Part shown: positions 24,835 to 32,910 of the stretch, piece by piece
Layout of the letters: the number at the start of each line of letters is the position of its first letter
Position numbering within the stretch: position 1 is the first letter of the stretch
NCBI RefSeq assembly: GCF_003185895.1
Contig: NZ_QHLY01000005.1
Coordinates: forward strand, 310,001-374,000
Direction: 5' to 3'
Source: Cryobacterium arcticum
GTDB lineage: Bacteria > Actinomycetota > Actinomycetes > Actinomycetales > Microbacteriaceae
DNA: 64,000 bases
Notes under the pieces: model-generated
Database searches by the model: none
The model's input: the letters and a program-made list of their open reading frames with translations, nothing else
What the model was told of the DNA's origin: nothing
Position numbers and translations under genes: made by a program

Positions 24835-26483
24835 TCGATCCGTTCGACTTCTCGCCGTGGGACTTCTGGTCGAGGGCAGACGATGAGGCTCGCCGCCGCC
24901 AGCTCGACACCCAGCGCGCGCTCGCAGCCCGGCCCGGCTGGGTCTTCGGCACTGACTGCTTCGTCTCCGAGCTCGCCTCGGTCGACAACGAGGAGCTCGA
25001 GCTCGGCGACCGAACCTACATCGCGGCCGGGGCCTATCTCACCGGGTCACTGCGCACCGGACGCGATTGCAGCATGAACGCCTACACCGTCATCCGCGGC
25101 ACTGTGCAGATCGGCGACGCGGTGCGGATCGGCGCACACACCTCGATCATCGGCTTCAATCACACGATGACGACCATGGAGGTCGAGTTCTTCCGCCAAC
25201 CCCTGGAGAGCCGCGGCATCCGCATCGGAAACGACGTCTGGATCGGCTCGCACGTCGTCATCCTCGACGGCATCACGGTGGGCGACCATGCCGTGCTCGC
25301 CGCGGGCGCGGTAGTGACCAAGGACGTGCCGACGGGGGCGATCGTCGGCGGAAATCCGGCCAAGCTGATCCGGTCGCGCCTCGCTCCGGCAGTGCCCGTC
25401 GACAACGCTCGCGATGCGCTCGGCATGAGGGTCGCCGCTTTCGCCGACACCGCGCGGGCGCAGGCCCTCACCGTGCTAGACCGCTCGTTCGACGCCCGCT
25501 CCGGTCTCTTCGTCGATCGCCCTGGTGCCGCACCCACGGTGCGCGCCCAGTGTGATGCTGTGGAGATCGCCGACCTCCTGCTCGGCAGCGCCCCGCCGCA
25601 GCTGCCGGTCGGAGAGCAGGTGGATCGGCTGCGCGGCTGGCAGGACCCCGGCACCGGAGCCGTCGCGGCGCTCACGTCGGATCCGGCCCCGGCCGGGTCG
25701 ACCGGTTTCGACGATCCGGATGCCGCGTACCACGTGCTCTGCGTCGGGTACTCCCTGCAGTTGTTGGGCAGCGGGTTCGCCGTTCCCCTGACTCTCGCCA
25801 CAACGGTCTCGGCCGCGGAGACGATTGCGGCCCTCGACGACCTGCCGTGGCACACGAACGCCTGGTCGGCCGGACACCGGGTGGATGCGATCGGCACCGC
25901 CCAGCATCTCAGCCGGCTGCGCGGCGACTCGATTCCGACCGGGGCCACCGACGCCCTCTTCGGCTGGCTGCTCACCCACGCCGATCCCCGAACGGGCATG
26001 TGGGGCAGCGCCGCCCCTGAGGACGGGCTGTTGCAGCTCGTCAATGGGTTCTACCGCGCCTCGCGGGGCACATTCGCGCAATTCGGTCTGCCACTCCCCT
26101 ACCCCGAGCGCGTGATCGACACCGTGCTGCAGCATGCGCGCGACGACCGCTTTTTCGCTCCAGCCAGCCAGAACGCCTGCAACGTGCTCGACATCGCTCA
26201 CCCCCTGTGGCTGACCAGGGCCACCGGTTATCGTTCCGACGAGGTACGCGCTCTGGCCCGCCGCCTGCTCGAGGACGCCCTGGGTTTCTGGACGGATGCG
26301 GCGGGCTTCGGGTTCCGCGCGCCCGACCACGACACCCTGGGGCTGCCGGAGACGATTCCCGGCTTGCAGGGCACCGAGATGTGGTTGGCGATCGTCTGGT
26401 ACCTCGCCGACCTGGTCGGTGTGTCCGAGTCACTCGGCTACCGTCCGCGGGGCGTGCACCGGCCGGAGGCGGCGACGCCATGA
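24831..26483 (+). CDS. Hexapeptide-repeat acyltransferase fused to an alpha/alpha-toroid-like domain
   Basis: The N-terminal third (residues about 55-182) is a left-handed beta-helix acyltransferase of the maltose/galactoside O-acetyltransferase type, with the catalytic His111 in GFNHTM and the family-typical end AAGAVVTKDVPTGAIVGGNP. The remaining 360 residues look like a helical toroid: repeated W/G-rich turns such as GWQDPGTGAV, HADPRTGMWGSA, EDGLLQLVNGFYRA and PGLQGTEMWLAIVWYLADL. I do not recognise the second domain as a named family. The GTG start overlaps the regulator stop (GTGA), so it belongs to the uronide regulon. It could acetylate imported oligosaccharides; that is inference. 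Confidence 0.7.
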   Translation: MIDPFDFSPWDFWSRADDEARRRQLDTQRALAARPGWVFGTDCFVSELASVDNEELELGDRTYIAAGAYLTGSLRTGRDCSMNAYTVIRGTVQIGDAVRIGAHTSIIGFNHTMTTMEVEFFRQPLESRGIRIGNDVWIGSHVVILDGITVGDHAVLAAGAVVTKDVPTGAIVGGNPAKLIRSRLAPAVPVDNARDALGMRVAAFADTARAQALTVLDRSFDARSGLFVDRPGAAPTVRAQCDAVEIADLLLGSAPPQLPVGEQVDRLRGWQDPGTGAVAALTSDPAPAGSTGFDDPDAAYHVLCVGYSLQLLGSGFAVPLTLATTVSAAETIAALDDLPWHTNAWSAGHRVDAIGTAQHLSRLRGDSIPTGATDALFGWLLTHADPRTGMWGSAAPEDGLLQLVNGFYRASRGTFAQFGLPLPYPERVIDTVLQHARDDRFFAPASQNACNVLDIAHPLWLTRATGYRSDEVRALARRLLEDALGFWTDAAGFGFRAPDHDTLGLPETIPGLQGTEMWLAIVWYLADLVGVSESLGYRPRGVHRPEAATP

Positions 26484-26492
26484 CGACCGCGC

Positions 26493-27332
26493 TCAGGCGG
26501 TGAACGCCTCGACGCCGAGCACCCTCAGCAGGTCGAGGCGACTGGCGTCTTCGGTACCCGGCGCCGCGGAGTACATCACAACGTGCACGTCGCTGCCGGG
26601 TGCGTTCAACACATCGCAATCCAGGGTTAGGGCGCCCACCCTGGGGTGATCGATGGTCTTGCGGTTCGACTCGTGGCGGGCCGGCCGGGCGGCGCTCCAG
26701 CGGGCGGAGAAGTCGGCGCTGCGGCCGTGCAGGTCGGCGACCAGGGCGTGCAGGTTGGTGTCGGTCGGATGCTCGATCGCCGCGATCCGCAGGTCGGCAA
26801 CGAGGGTGTCACGAAAGGCGTCCCGCTCCGCCTCGGTCTTCACCACCCGGCTGTGGTCGCCGGTGAAGTCTCGCCAGATGAGGTTGCGGTCCCGTCCGGT
26901 GAGGGCCGCGGGGTCACCGAGCAGGGCGGCCCAGTGACTGTTCCAGCTGAGCAGCCACCAGTCGGCGCTGAACACCGCGACCGGCGCATCCGTCGTGCGC
27001 AGCAGCAACCGTTCGACACCCGCGGGAATGAGGTGGGAGATGGCCCCGACCGGGGCGGCCAGGCCGGCCGCCCGATGCAGCACGGCAGTGTCGTCGTCGC
27101 TCAGGGGCAGCGCCCGGCACAGCGCCGCCACGACCTGCGCCGACGGGTGCACGGTGCGGCCCTGCTCGAGGCGGATGATGTAGTCCACCGACAGGCCGGC
27201 CAGGGCGGCGAGTTCCTCGCGGCGGAGTCCGGTGGTGCGGCGGGATCCGGCATAGAGACCCACGGCGGCGGGCGTGGTGTGGTCGCGCCAGATGCGCAGC
27301 AGCGCCCCGAACTCGCGGTGGTTCTCGGTCAT
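26493..27332 (-). CDS. XRE-family regulator with MmyB-like ligand domain
   Basis: This 279-residue protein has an N-terminal helix-turn-helix (residues 33-75: RRTTGLRREELAALAGLSVDY, then LEQGRTVHPSAQVV) and a C-terminal MmyB-like domain (WLLSWNSHWAALLGDP; RNLIWRDF). Actinobacteria have many such regulators next to the SDR or oxidoreductase gene they control. It is divergent from the SDR gene at 27435, with 102 bases between starts. It ends 9 bases from the end of the convergent acyltransferase-fusion gene. The ligand is unknown; some family members are thought to bind fatty acids. Confidence 0.88.
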   Translation of the reverse strand: MTENHREFGALLRIWRDHTTPAAVGLYAGSRRTTGLRREELAALAGLSVDYIIRLEQGRTVHPSAQVVAALCRALPLSDDDTAVLHRAAGLAAPVGAISHLIPAGVERLLLRTTDAPVAVFSADWWLLSWNSHWAALLGDPAALTGRDRNLIWRDFTGDHSRVVKTEAERDAFRDTLVADLRIAAIEHPTDTNLHALVADLHGRSADFSARWSAARPARHESNRKTIDHPRVGALTLDCDVLNAPGSDVHVVMYSAAPGTEDASRLDLLRVLGVEAFTA

Positions 27333-27434
27333 CTTTCCAGTATCGTCTGCGCGTCACGCTGCTGGGTGGTACTGGCCGTCCTACCGACCGGGCGTATCTT
27401 CCGGCGCCATGCCGGCACGGCGAGAGTGGATGCC

Positions 27435-28133
27435 ATGACTACTCTCACTTTGATCACCGGGGCCAACAAGAGCCTCGGCTACGAAACCGCCCGCCGCTTG
27501 CTCGCCCAGGGGCACACCGTGCTGCTCGGCGCCCGCGACGCCCAGCGCGGCCAGGCCGCGGCCGATGAACTCGGCGCCACCTTTGTGCAGCTTGATGTGA
27601 CGGACGACGCGAGCGTGGACGCCGCCGCCGCGTGGGTGCGAGAGACTTACGGCCACCTGGACGTGCTGGTGAACAACGCCGGCATTCTCGGCCCGCTCGG
27701 GCCTCTCGCTGAGATGACAGCGGCCGATGTCGCCGTGGGCCTGGAGACCAACGTGCTCGGCGTTGCGCGGATGACCCACGCCTTCGTGCCGCTGCTGGCG
27801 CTGTCGGAGAATCCACGCATCGTGAACGTGAGCAGCGGCGTCGGTTCGTTCGCCCGCAACGAGGAGGCCGGAACCGACGAGGCCAACGTGCCGCCGTCGA
27901 TCTATTCGGTCACCAAGGCCAGCCTCACGATGCTCACCTTCCAGTACGCGCGCGCCCTGCCGGGCATGCGGGTGAACGCGGCCGATCCCGGCTACACCGG
28001 CACCGCCTTCAACAACTTCTCCGGCCACCAGACCGTTGAAGAGGGCACGGATGCGATCGTGCGGCTGGCGACGCTGGCCGCCGACGGTCCCACCGGCACC
28101 TTCCAGAGCCGCTACGGCATCGTGCCCTGGTAG
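27435..28133 (+). CDS. SDR-family NAD(P)-dependent oxidoreductase
   Basis: This 232-residue short-chain dehydrogenase has the N-terminal cofactor motif TGANKSLGYE, then NNAGILG, VNVSSGVG, and the catalytic Tyr-x3-Lys in YSVTKASL. The C-terminus (AADPGYTGTAFNNFSG) fits the carbonyl-reductase-like subgroup often paired with XRE/MmyB or TetR regulators. The ATG at 27435 gives MTTLTLITGANKS; the frame stays open upstream but would run into the regulator gene. The substrate is unknown. It is probably repressed by the divergent XRE regulator. Confidence 0.88.
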   Translation: MTTLTLITGANKSLGYETARRLLAQGHTVLLGARDAQRGQAAADELGATFVQLDVTDDASVDAAAAWVRETYGHLDVLVNNAGILGPLGPLAEMTAADVAVGLETNVLGVARMTHAFVPLLALSENPRIVNVSSGVGSFARNEEAGTDEANVPPSIYSVTKASLTMLTFQYARALPGMRVNAADPGYTGTAFNNFSGHQTVEEGTDAIVRLATLAADGPTGTFQSRYGIVPW

Positions 28134-28159
28134 CGGGCTGCCTTCCTACACTGGAAGGC

Positions 28160-28903
28160 ATGACCACAGACGCACTCTCATTCGGCCAGGCCGTCGGCGA
28201 CTACGAGTTGGGCCGGCCGAGCTACCCGCAGGAGGCGGTCGACTGGCTGCTGCACCGGGCGGGAGCGGTGGCCGAGGTGGTGGACGTGGGAGCGGGAACC
28301 GGCAAGTTCACCGCCTCCCTCGTCGCCCGTGGTCTCACCGTGACGGCCGTCGAGCCCGACCCGGAGATGCGCGCCCGGCTCGTGTCGAACTTCCCCTCGG
28401 TGCAGGCGCTGGCCGGCACCGCCGAGGCGATGCCGCTGCCGGATGCGAGCGCCGATCTGGTGACCTTCGCGCAGTCCTGGCACTGGGTCGACGTGCCAGC
28501 CGCCTCGGCCGAAGTGGCACGCTTGCTGCGGCCGGGCGGTGCGCTCGCCCTGGTCTGGAACATCCGCGACCCCGAAGTCGAGTGGGTGGAGCAGCTCGGC
28601 GAGGTGATGGGCTCGTCCAAGGCTGAGCAGTACAACAGCCACGAGCCGGCCGTCGCCGCGCCGCTCGCGATCGAGGACTACGCCGAGATCCTCTGGGAGA
28701 ACCCGCTCACCCGCCAGGAGCTGATCGCGATGGTCACCTCGCGCAGCTACGTGATCACGATGGCGCCGGCCGATCGCGCGGCACTGCTCGTGCGGCTCGA
28801 CGAACTGCTCGACACCCACCCCGACCTGGCCGGTCGCACCGAGTACCTCATGCCGTACCGCACCCGGGTGACGATCGCGCGGGCTGTCCCGACCGCTGGT
28901 TGA
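28160..28903 (+). CDS. Class I SAM-dependent methyltransferase
   Basis: This 247-residue protein has the SAM-binding motif VVDVGAGTGKFT (residues 40-51), the acidic loop VEPDPEMR after beta-2, and FAQSWHWVD with LRPGGALALVWN as motifs II/III. It belongs to the methyltransferase type 11 group found widely in actinobacteria; the acceptor is unknown. It lies 26 bases after the SDR gene on the same strand and could be co-transcribed with it. The 3' end runs directly into a block of dispersed repeats. Confidence 0.85.
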   Translation: MTTDALSFGQAVGDYELGRPSYPQEAVDWLLHRAGAVAEVVDVGAGTGKFTASLVARGLTVTAVEPDPEMRARLVSNFPSVQALAGTAEAMPLPDASADLVTFAQSWHWVDVPAASAEVARLLRPGGALALVWNIRDPEVEWVEQLGEVMGSSKAEQYNSHEPAVAAPLAIEDYAEILWENPLTRQELIAMVTSRSYVITMAPADRAALLVRLDELLDTHPDLAGRTEYLMPYRTRVTIARAVPTAG

Positions 28904-28904
28904 G

Positions 28905-29026
28905 CCCCCGCTGGTCGAGCTTGCGACGGTCGAGCTTGTCGAGACCAGCCCCACCGCTGGTCGAGCCTGCGCCGGTCGAGCTTGTCGAGACCAGCCCCAC
29001 CGCTGGTCGAGCTTGTCGAGACCAGG
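28905..29026. repeat. Cluster of dispersed GGTCTCGACAAGCTCGACCAG repeats
   Basis: Four or five full or partial copies of CTGGTCGAGCTTGTCGAGACC-type sequence are packed between the methyltransferase and VOC genes. Each copy is an imperfect palindrome built around TCGA. The two genes are convergent, so the copies could form a bidirectional terminator-like structure. Similar copies occur at 29775, 42703-42864, 42993-43181 and 63601-63920. Confidence 0.75.
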
Positions 29027-29038
29027 CGAGCCGACAGA

Positions 29039-29431
29039 TCAGGCCGGACTGGTCAGCTGGATCAGGTTGCCGCAGGTGTCGTCGATCGTGGCGACCACCA
29101 CCGGGCCCATCTCGGTGGCCGGCTGGGTGACGGTCACGCCCTTGGCCTCGAGCTCGCGCACAAAGGCGGCGACGTCGTCGACGGCGAACGAGGTGGCCGG
29201 AATGCCGTCTTCGACCAGGGCCCGCTGGTAGGCCTTGGCCGCGGGGTGCTCGTCGGGTTCCAGCAGCAATTCGGTGCCGTCGGGCTCCCCCGGCCCGACC
29301 ACGGTGAGCCAGCGGTGCGGGCCCAGGGGCACGTCGTTCTTCGGCACGAAACCGAGCTTCTCGGTGTAGAAGGCCAAGGCCTTCGCCTGGTCGTCGACGA
29401 AAATGCTGGTGATATTGATGCGGATGGGCAT
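29039..29431 (-). CDS. VOC (glyoxalase/bleomycin resistance) family protein
   Basis: This 130-residue protein has one vicinal oxygen chelate module: INITSIFVDDQAKALAFYTEKLGF at the N-terminus and EMGPVVVATIDDTCGNLIQL at the C-terminus. It probably dimerises to form a metal site. The gene follows an ArsR-type regulator by 8 bases, and such ArsR-VOC pairs are common in actinobacteria. Its reaction is unknown; isomerase, dioxygenase or antibiotic-binding roles exist in the family. Confidence 0.85.
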   Translation of the reverse strand: MPIRINITSIFVDDQAKALAFYTEKLGFVPKNDVPLGPHRWLTVVGPGEPDGTELLLEPDEHPAAKAYQRALVEDGIPATSFAVDDVAAFVRELEAKGVTVTQPATEMGPVVVATIDDTCGNLIQLTSPA

Positions 29432-29439
29432 GGCTGCTC

Positions 29440-29712
29440 CTAGGGGGTGATGGGCCAGCGGTCGATGATCTCGCGAAGAGGTGCCGTGTTCAGCTCGTGG
29501 ATCTTGGTGCGGCCGACCCGGCGCGTGTGCACCAGGCCGGCCTCTTCGAGCACCGCGAGATGCTGGGAAATGGCTTGGCGGCTGGACACCACGCCGTGCA
29601 ACATCATCAGCCGACCGCAGATCTCGAACAGCGTCAGGCCATCGCGAATGGTGAGTTCGTCGAGGATCTGGCGCCGGGTCGGATCGGCAAGTGCTCGGAA
29701 GATGTCTCCCAT
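29440..29712 (-). CDS. ArsR-family transcriptional regulator
   Basis: This 90-residue winged-helix repressor starts MGDIFRALADPTRRQILDEL, the classic ArsR N-terminus, with recognition helix SSRQAISQHLAVLEEAGLV and wing TRRVGRTKIHEL. No Cys-rich metal site (ELCVCDL) is present, so it senses something other than arsenic-type metals. It is the first gene of an operon with the VOC protein. A near-perfect palindrome just upstream (29722-29745) is its likely operator. Confidence 0.9.
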   Translation of the reverse strand: MGDIFRALADPTRRQILDELTIRDGLTLFEICGRLMMLHGVVSSRQAISQHLAVLEEAGLVHTRRVGRTKIHELNTAPLREIIDRWPITP

Positions 29713-29721
29713 GCGCCCATC

Positions 29722-29745
29722 ATAGGCAAGCTATTGCTTGCGTAT
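29722..29745. promoter_or_regulatory. ArsR-type operator palindrome
   Basis: GCAAGC-TATT-GCTTGC at 29726-29741 is a perfect inverted repeat, and with flanking ATA/TAT it extends to a 24-base palindrome with 10 of 12 pairs. It lies 10 bases upstream of the ArsR start, where a bound dimer would block its own promoter or initiation. This matches the size and placement of autoregulatory ArsR sites. Confidence 0.65.
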
Positions 29746-29774
29746 CAAGCCCTCGGAGCCGCTGGTCGGCTCAC

Positions 29775-29799
29775 GAAGTCTCGACAAGCTCGACCAGCG
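29775..29799. repeat. Single copy of the GTCTCGACAAGCTCGACCAG repeat
   Basis: One copy of the dispersed TCGA-centred repeat lies between the arsR start and the 3' end of the metQ-like gene. It belongs to the same family as the clusters at 28905, 42703 and 63601. Confidence 0.7.
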
Positions 29800-29811
29800 A
29801 GCGGGGGCGGG

Positions 29812-30726
29812 CTACTTCGCGTCGATCGGGAGCAGGATGCCTTTCACGGTCTCGTCGGTGGCGAGGAACTCCTGCACGGCCGGGTCCTGGAACGCGGCGA
29901 CCAGGTTCTTGATGTTCTCGGTGTCGGCGAAGTCGCTGCCGATGGTGAGCTGGCCGGCGAACTCGTCGGGGGCGGCCGGGGCGAAGATCTGCTGCTCGAT
30001 CGGGATGCTCGCGGCCAGGTAGTACTCGGTGTAACCGGCGGCGAGGTCGAGGTCGGGCAGCGCGCGGCTCTGGGCGGCGAAATCGAGCAGGGTGAATTTG
30101 AGGTTCTTCGGGTTGGTCGCGATGTCATCCTGAGTGGCGGTGCCGGCCGTGGTGCCGTCCTTGAGGGTGATCAGGCCGGCCTCCTGCAGCAGCCAGAGCC
30201 CCTGCGCCTCGTTGGCCGGGTCGGAGTACAGCGACACCGTTCCGCCATCCGGCACCTGGTCGACGCTGGTGTACTTGTCGCTCCACAGACCGAAGCCCCA
30301 GCGGAACACCGGGGTCGCTGCGGTCTCCTTGAAGTCGGGGTTGGACTCGAGCACCTGGCTCAGCCAGAGCTTGTGCTGGTAGACCGTTCCGGCGATCTCG
30401 CCCTCGCTCACGGCCCGGTTGATGGTGTTGCTGTCGGCGAGGCCCTTGAACTCGACCGTGATGCCGTACTTGGGGGCGACCTCTTCAGCGACGAAGTTGA
30501 CCAGGGCCTGCTCGGCCGCGTTGCCCTCCGCGGTGGCGACGATGAGGGTGGCGCCCTCGGTGGCGTTGGCGGACTTGGCCGGGTTCAGCAGCGGCACGGC
30601 AATCGCGGTCGCGGCGGCCACGGCGACCACGGCGATGCCGGCGATCCACGGCCAGCGGCGGCGCTTCTTGAGGGCGAAGCCGTGCGGCTCGACGGGCGGA
30701 GTGGCGGGAGTAGTGGGTTCAGACAT
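29812..30726 (-). CDS. metQ: MetQ/NlpA-family ABC transporter substrate-binding protein
   Basis: This 304-residue binding protein of the MetQ/NlpA family carries NLKFTLLDFAAQSRALPDLDLA, typical of MetQ, and substrate-pocket segments SLYSDPANEAQGLWLLQEAG and AGTVYQHKLWLSQ. It should deliver methionine or another small sulfur or amino-acid compound to MetN-MetI. Unusually it has no lipobox: after LKKRRRWPW there is one hydrophobic helix (residues about 27-47) without Cys, so it may be tethered by an uncleaved anchor. It is separated from metI by 354 bases containing a tandem repeat. Confidence 0.85.
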   Translation of the reverse strand: MSEPTTPATPPVEPHGFALKKRRRWPWIAGIAVVAVAAATAIAVPLLNPAKSANATEGATLIVATAEGNAAEQALVNFVAEEVAPKYGITVEFKGLADSNTINRAVSEGEIAGTVYQHKLWLSQVLESNPDFKETAATPVFRWGFGLWSDKYTSVDQVPDGGTVSLYSDPANEAQGLWLLQEAGLITLKDGTTAGTATQDDIATNPKNLKFTLLDFAAQSRALPDLDLAAGYTEYYLAASIPIEQQIFAPAAPDEFAGQLTIGSDFADTENIKNLVAAFQDPAVQEFLATDETVKGILLPIDAK

Positions 30727-31080
30727 GGGGGATCCTTCGGGGTGAGGTCTGCGTGCTGTGCAGGAGTGCGGGGGAGTGCATGGCCGGCGGGCGCATGCGG
30801 GACGTGCACGTACGTGCGGGGCCGTAAACGTGCGGGGCCGTGCGGGGCCGTAAACGTGCGGGGCCGTGCGGGGCCGTAAACGTGCGGGGCCGTGCGGGGC
30901 CGTAAACGAGCGGAGCCGAGCGGGCCCGGTGCGGGCGCGCGGGCAGGCGGGGTCTGGCCGCGGCCGGAAAAGCAGGGGCGCGGGAGTCAGATCAGGTCGG
31001 GCGAGTTCGGCCTCAGGCCGGACAGCTCGCCCCGGGCATTCGGCGCGGCGGGCGTGCGGGCAGCCCTCGGGCGCGGCGGG
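30727..31080. other. Gap between metQ and metI with low-complexity GC-rich DNA
   Basis: This 354-base gap holds the 26-base tandem repeat described separately and then about 170 bases of G-rich sequence without a convincing gene. Open frames across it follow the repeat period and lack coding features. A promoter for metQ near 30730-30780 is possible, since the metQ ribosome-binding region GGATCC-type context sits just upstream of its ATG; I see no riboswitch I can name. Confidence 0.5.
30813..30906. repeat. 26-base tandem repeat (minisatellite)
   Basis: The unit is CGTGCGGGGC twice followed by CGTAAA (26 bases). Three exact copies lie at 30829-30854, 30855-30880 and 30881-30906, preceded by a partial copy at 30813-30828 and followed by decayed CGAGCGGAGC-like sequence. 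The array is in the metI-metQ gap. Exact copies imply recent slippage or amplification. Confidence 0.9.
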
Positions 31081-31842
31081 TCACACCAGGCTCGCTTCAC
31101 GCCGGGCGGCACGCGGCAGGCGGGCCTGCGTGCGGCTGTGCGGCGTGGTGAGGCGCACCAGCCGGTCGCCGATCAACTGCACCGAGGCCACGGTGGCCAC
31201 GAGGATCACGATCGTGGCGAGCATGACCGTGTTGTCGAAGCGCTGGTAGCCGTAGGTGACCGCGACGTAACCGATGCCGCCGGCGCCGATGGTGCCGGCG
31301 ATGGCGGAGTACTCGATCATGGCGATGGTGTTGATGGTGAGTCCGCCGATGATCGACGGCAGCGCCTCGCTCAGCTGGGCGGTGCGGATGATCTGCAGCG
31401 GTGACGCGCCGGAGGCTTTCGCCACCCGCACCAGCGTGGGCGGCACCCCGCGCAGGGAGTTCTCCACGATGCGGGTGAAGAAGGCGATGCCGGCGATCGA
31501 CATCGGCACGACGGCCGCGGCGATGCCGATGTTGGTGCCGGTGATGAATCTGGTGAACGGCACGATCGCCGCCATCAGAATGAGGAACGGCAGCGACCGG
31601 CCAATACTCACGATCCAGCTGAGAGTGGTGTGCAGCGCCGGGTTCTCGAACAGGCCGCCCGGCGCGAGGTTGTGCACCAGGGCGCCGAGCGGGATGCCCA
31701 CCAGCACGACGATGAGCATCACGATGCCCACCATGATCAGGGTGTCGAGCAGCGCCGGGAAGACCAGCGCCGGGATGTCTGCGACCGGCACGTTGTTGTT
31801 CAGCGGGAGCGGGCCGGTCAGGGTCGCGGTCAGGATGCTCAT
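31081..31842 (-). CDS. metI: MetI-family ABC transporter permease
   Basis: This 253-residue membrane protein has about five helices and resembles MetI: TLIMVGIVMLIVVLVGIPLG, SIGRSLPFLILMAAIVPF, and the EAA-type loop LVRVAKASGASPLQIIRTAQLSEALPSI. GGLTINTIAMIEYSAIAGTIGAGGIG is highly typical. It overlaps metN by four bases (ATGA). The transported compound is methionine or a related sulfur compound in known members. Confidence 0.92.
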   Translation of the reverse strand: MSILTATLTGPLPLNNNVPVADIPALVFPALLDTLIMVGIVMLIVVLVGIPLGALVHNLAPGGLFENPALHTTLSWIVSIGRSLPFLILMAAIVPFTRFITGTNIGIAAAVVPMSIAGIAFFTRIVENSLRGVPPTLVRVAKASGASPLQIIRTAQLSEALPSIIGGLTINTIAMIEYSAIAGTIGAGGIGYVAVTYGYQRFDNTVMLATIVILVATVASVQLIGDRLVRLTTPHSRTQARLPRAARREASLV

Positions 31843-32858
31843 GCGGCCTGCTCCAGAATCTCGGCCGGCTCGTCGGCGGGCTGCTCGGTGCGGGCGTCGA
31901 GGCCGAGGCTCTGGGCCACGGCGATGAGGTGGTCGGGGTCCGCGCCGGTGACGCCGATGCTCGCGTGCCCCACGGTGGCGCCGTCGACGGTTTCGATCGA
32001 GGCGCCGAGCAGCGACACGGTGGTACCGAGCTGGTCGGCGAGCCGGGTGAGCCAGTCGGCGGGCACGGCGGCGGAGGTGTAGCTGACGAACCATTCGGTG
32101 GCGTCGGCCGCGGCGCTCTCGTGCGACCGGGCGGGGCGGAGCGCTCGGCCGAGGCCGGAGGCCGGGTCGCGCAACAGTTCCACTATCCGGCCGCTCTCTA
32201 CGATGCGGCCGTGGTCGAGGCGGGCGACGGAGTCGGCGACCTGCAGCACGGTGTCCATCTCGTGGGTGATGAAGAGGATCGACAGGCCCAGGTCGTCGCG
32301 GAGTTCCTTGAGCAGCGCCACGATCGAGCGGGTCGAGTCGGGGTCGAGGCCCGAGGTGGCCTCGTCACTGAGCAGCACGCTGGGTCGCAGGGCCAGCGCC
32401 CGGGCGATGCCCACCCGCTGGCGCTGACCGCCGGAGAGCTGGTGCGGGTAGTGCCCGGCCTTGTTCGACAGGCCCACGCGGCCCAGCAGCTCGGCCACCC
32501 GGGCGCGGGTTTCCGCTGCGGTCACACCGAGGTACTCCAGCGGCAGCGCCACGTTCTGGGCGGCGGTGCGCCGCGAGTACAGGCCATCCGACTGGAAGAT
32601 GGTGCCGATGCGGCGCCGGGCCACCCGCAGCTGCTTCTCGCTGAGCTGGGAGAGGTTCTCGCCGTTCACCAGCACCGATCCACTGGTGGGCCGCTCGAGC
32701 AGGTTGACGCACTGCGCCAGGGTGCTCTTGCCGGCGCCGCTGGGGCCGACGACGGCGAAGATCTCGCCGGCGTCGACGCTGAAGTCGAGCCGGTCGAGCA
32801 CCACGGTGCGCTGGTCACCGTGGCCGTAGACCTTGGTCAGCTGTTCGAGGCTGATCAT
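31839..32858 (-). CDS. metN: MetN-family ABC transporter ATP-binding protein
   Basis: This 339-residue ATPase has Walker A GPSGAGKST, signature LSGGQRQRVGIARAL, Walker B PSVLLSDEATSGLDPDS, and the H-loop ITHEMD. The C-terminal 70 residues form the NIL domain (TEWFVSYTSAAVPADWLTRLADQLG...), which in MetN senses methionine and shuts down transport. The ATG at 32858 starts MISLEQLTKVYG. It lies 52 bases after the flavin monooxygenase gene and overlaps metI. Confidence 0.93.
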   Translation of the reverse strand: MISLEQLTKVYGHGDQRTVVLDRLDFSVDAGEIFAVVGPSGAGKSTLAQCVNLLERPTSGSVLVNGENLSQLSEKQLRVARRRIGTIFQSDGLYSRRTAAQNVALPLEYLGVTAAETRARVAELLGRVGLSNKAGHYPHQLSGGQRQRVGIARALALRPSVLLSDEATSGLDPDSTRSIVALLKELRDDLGLSILFITHEMDTVLQVADSVARLDHGRIVESGRIVELLRDPASGLGRALRPARSHESAAADATEWFVSYTSAAVPADWLTRLADQLGTTVSLLGASIETVDGATVGHASIGVTGADPDHLIAVAQSLGLDARTEQPADEPAEILEQAA

Positions 32859-32910
32859 GCGGGGCTCCCTATCGAGTCCTGTTGAGCGTTGCGTGCGGGG
32901 CGGAGGAGGG

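Noticed and set aside
30813-30906. Open frames running through the 26-base repeat considered as a low-complexity protein gene.
   Set aside because: They only reflect the GC-rich repeat, have no start with a ribosome-binding site, and lie between two genes on the other strand.
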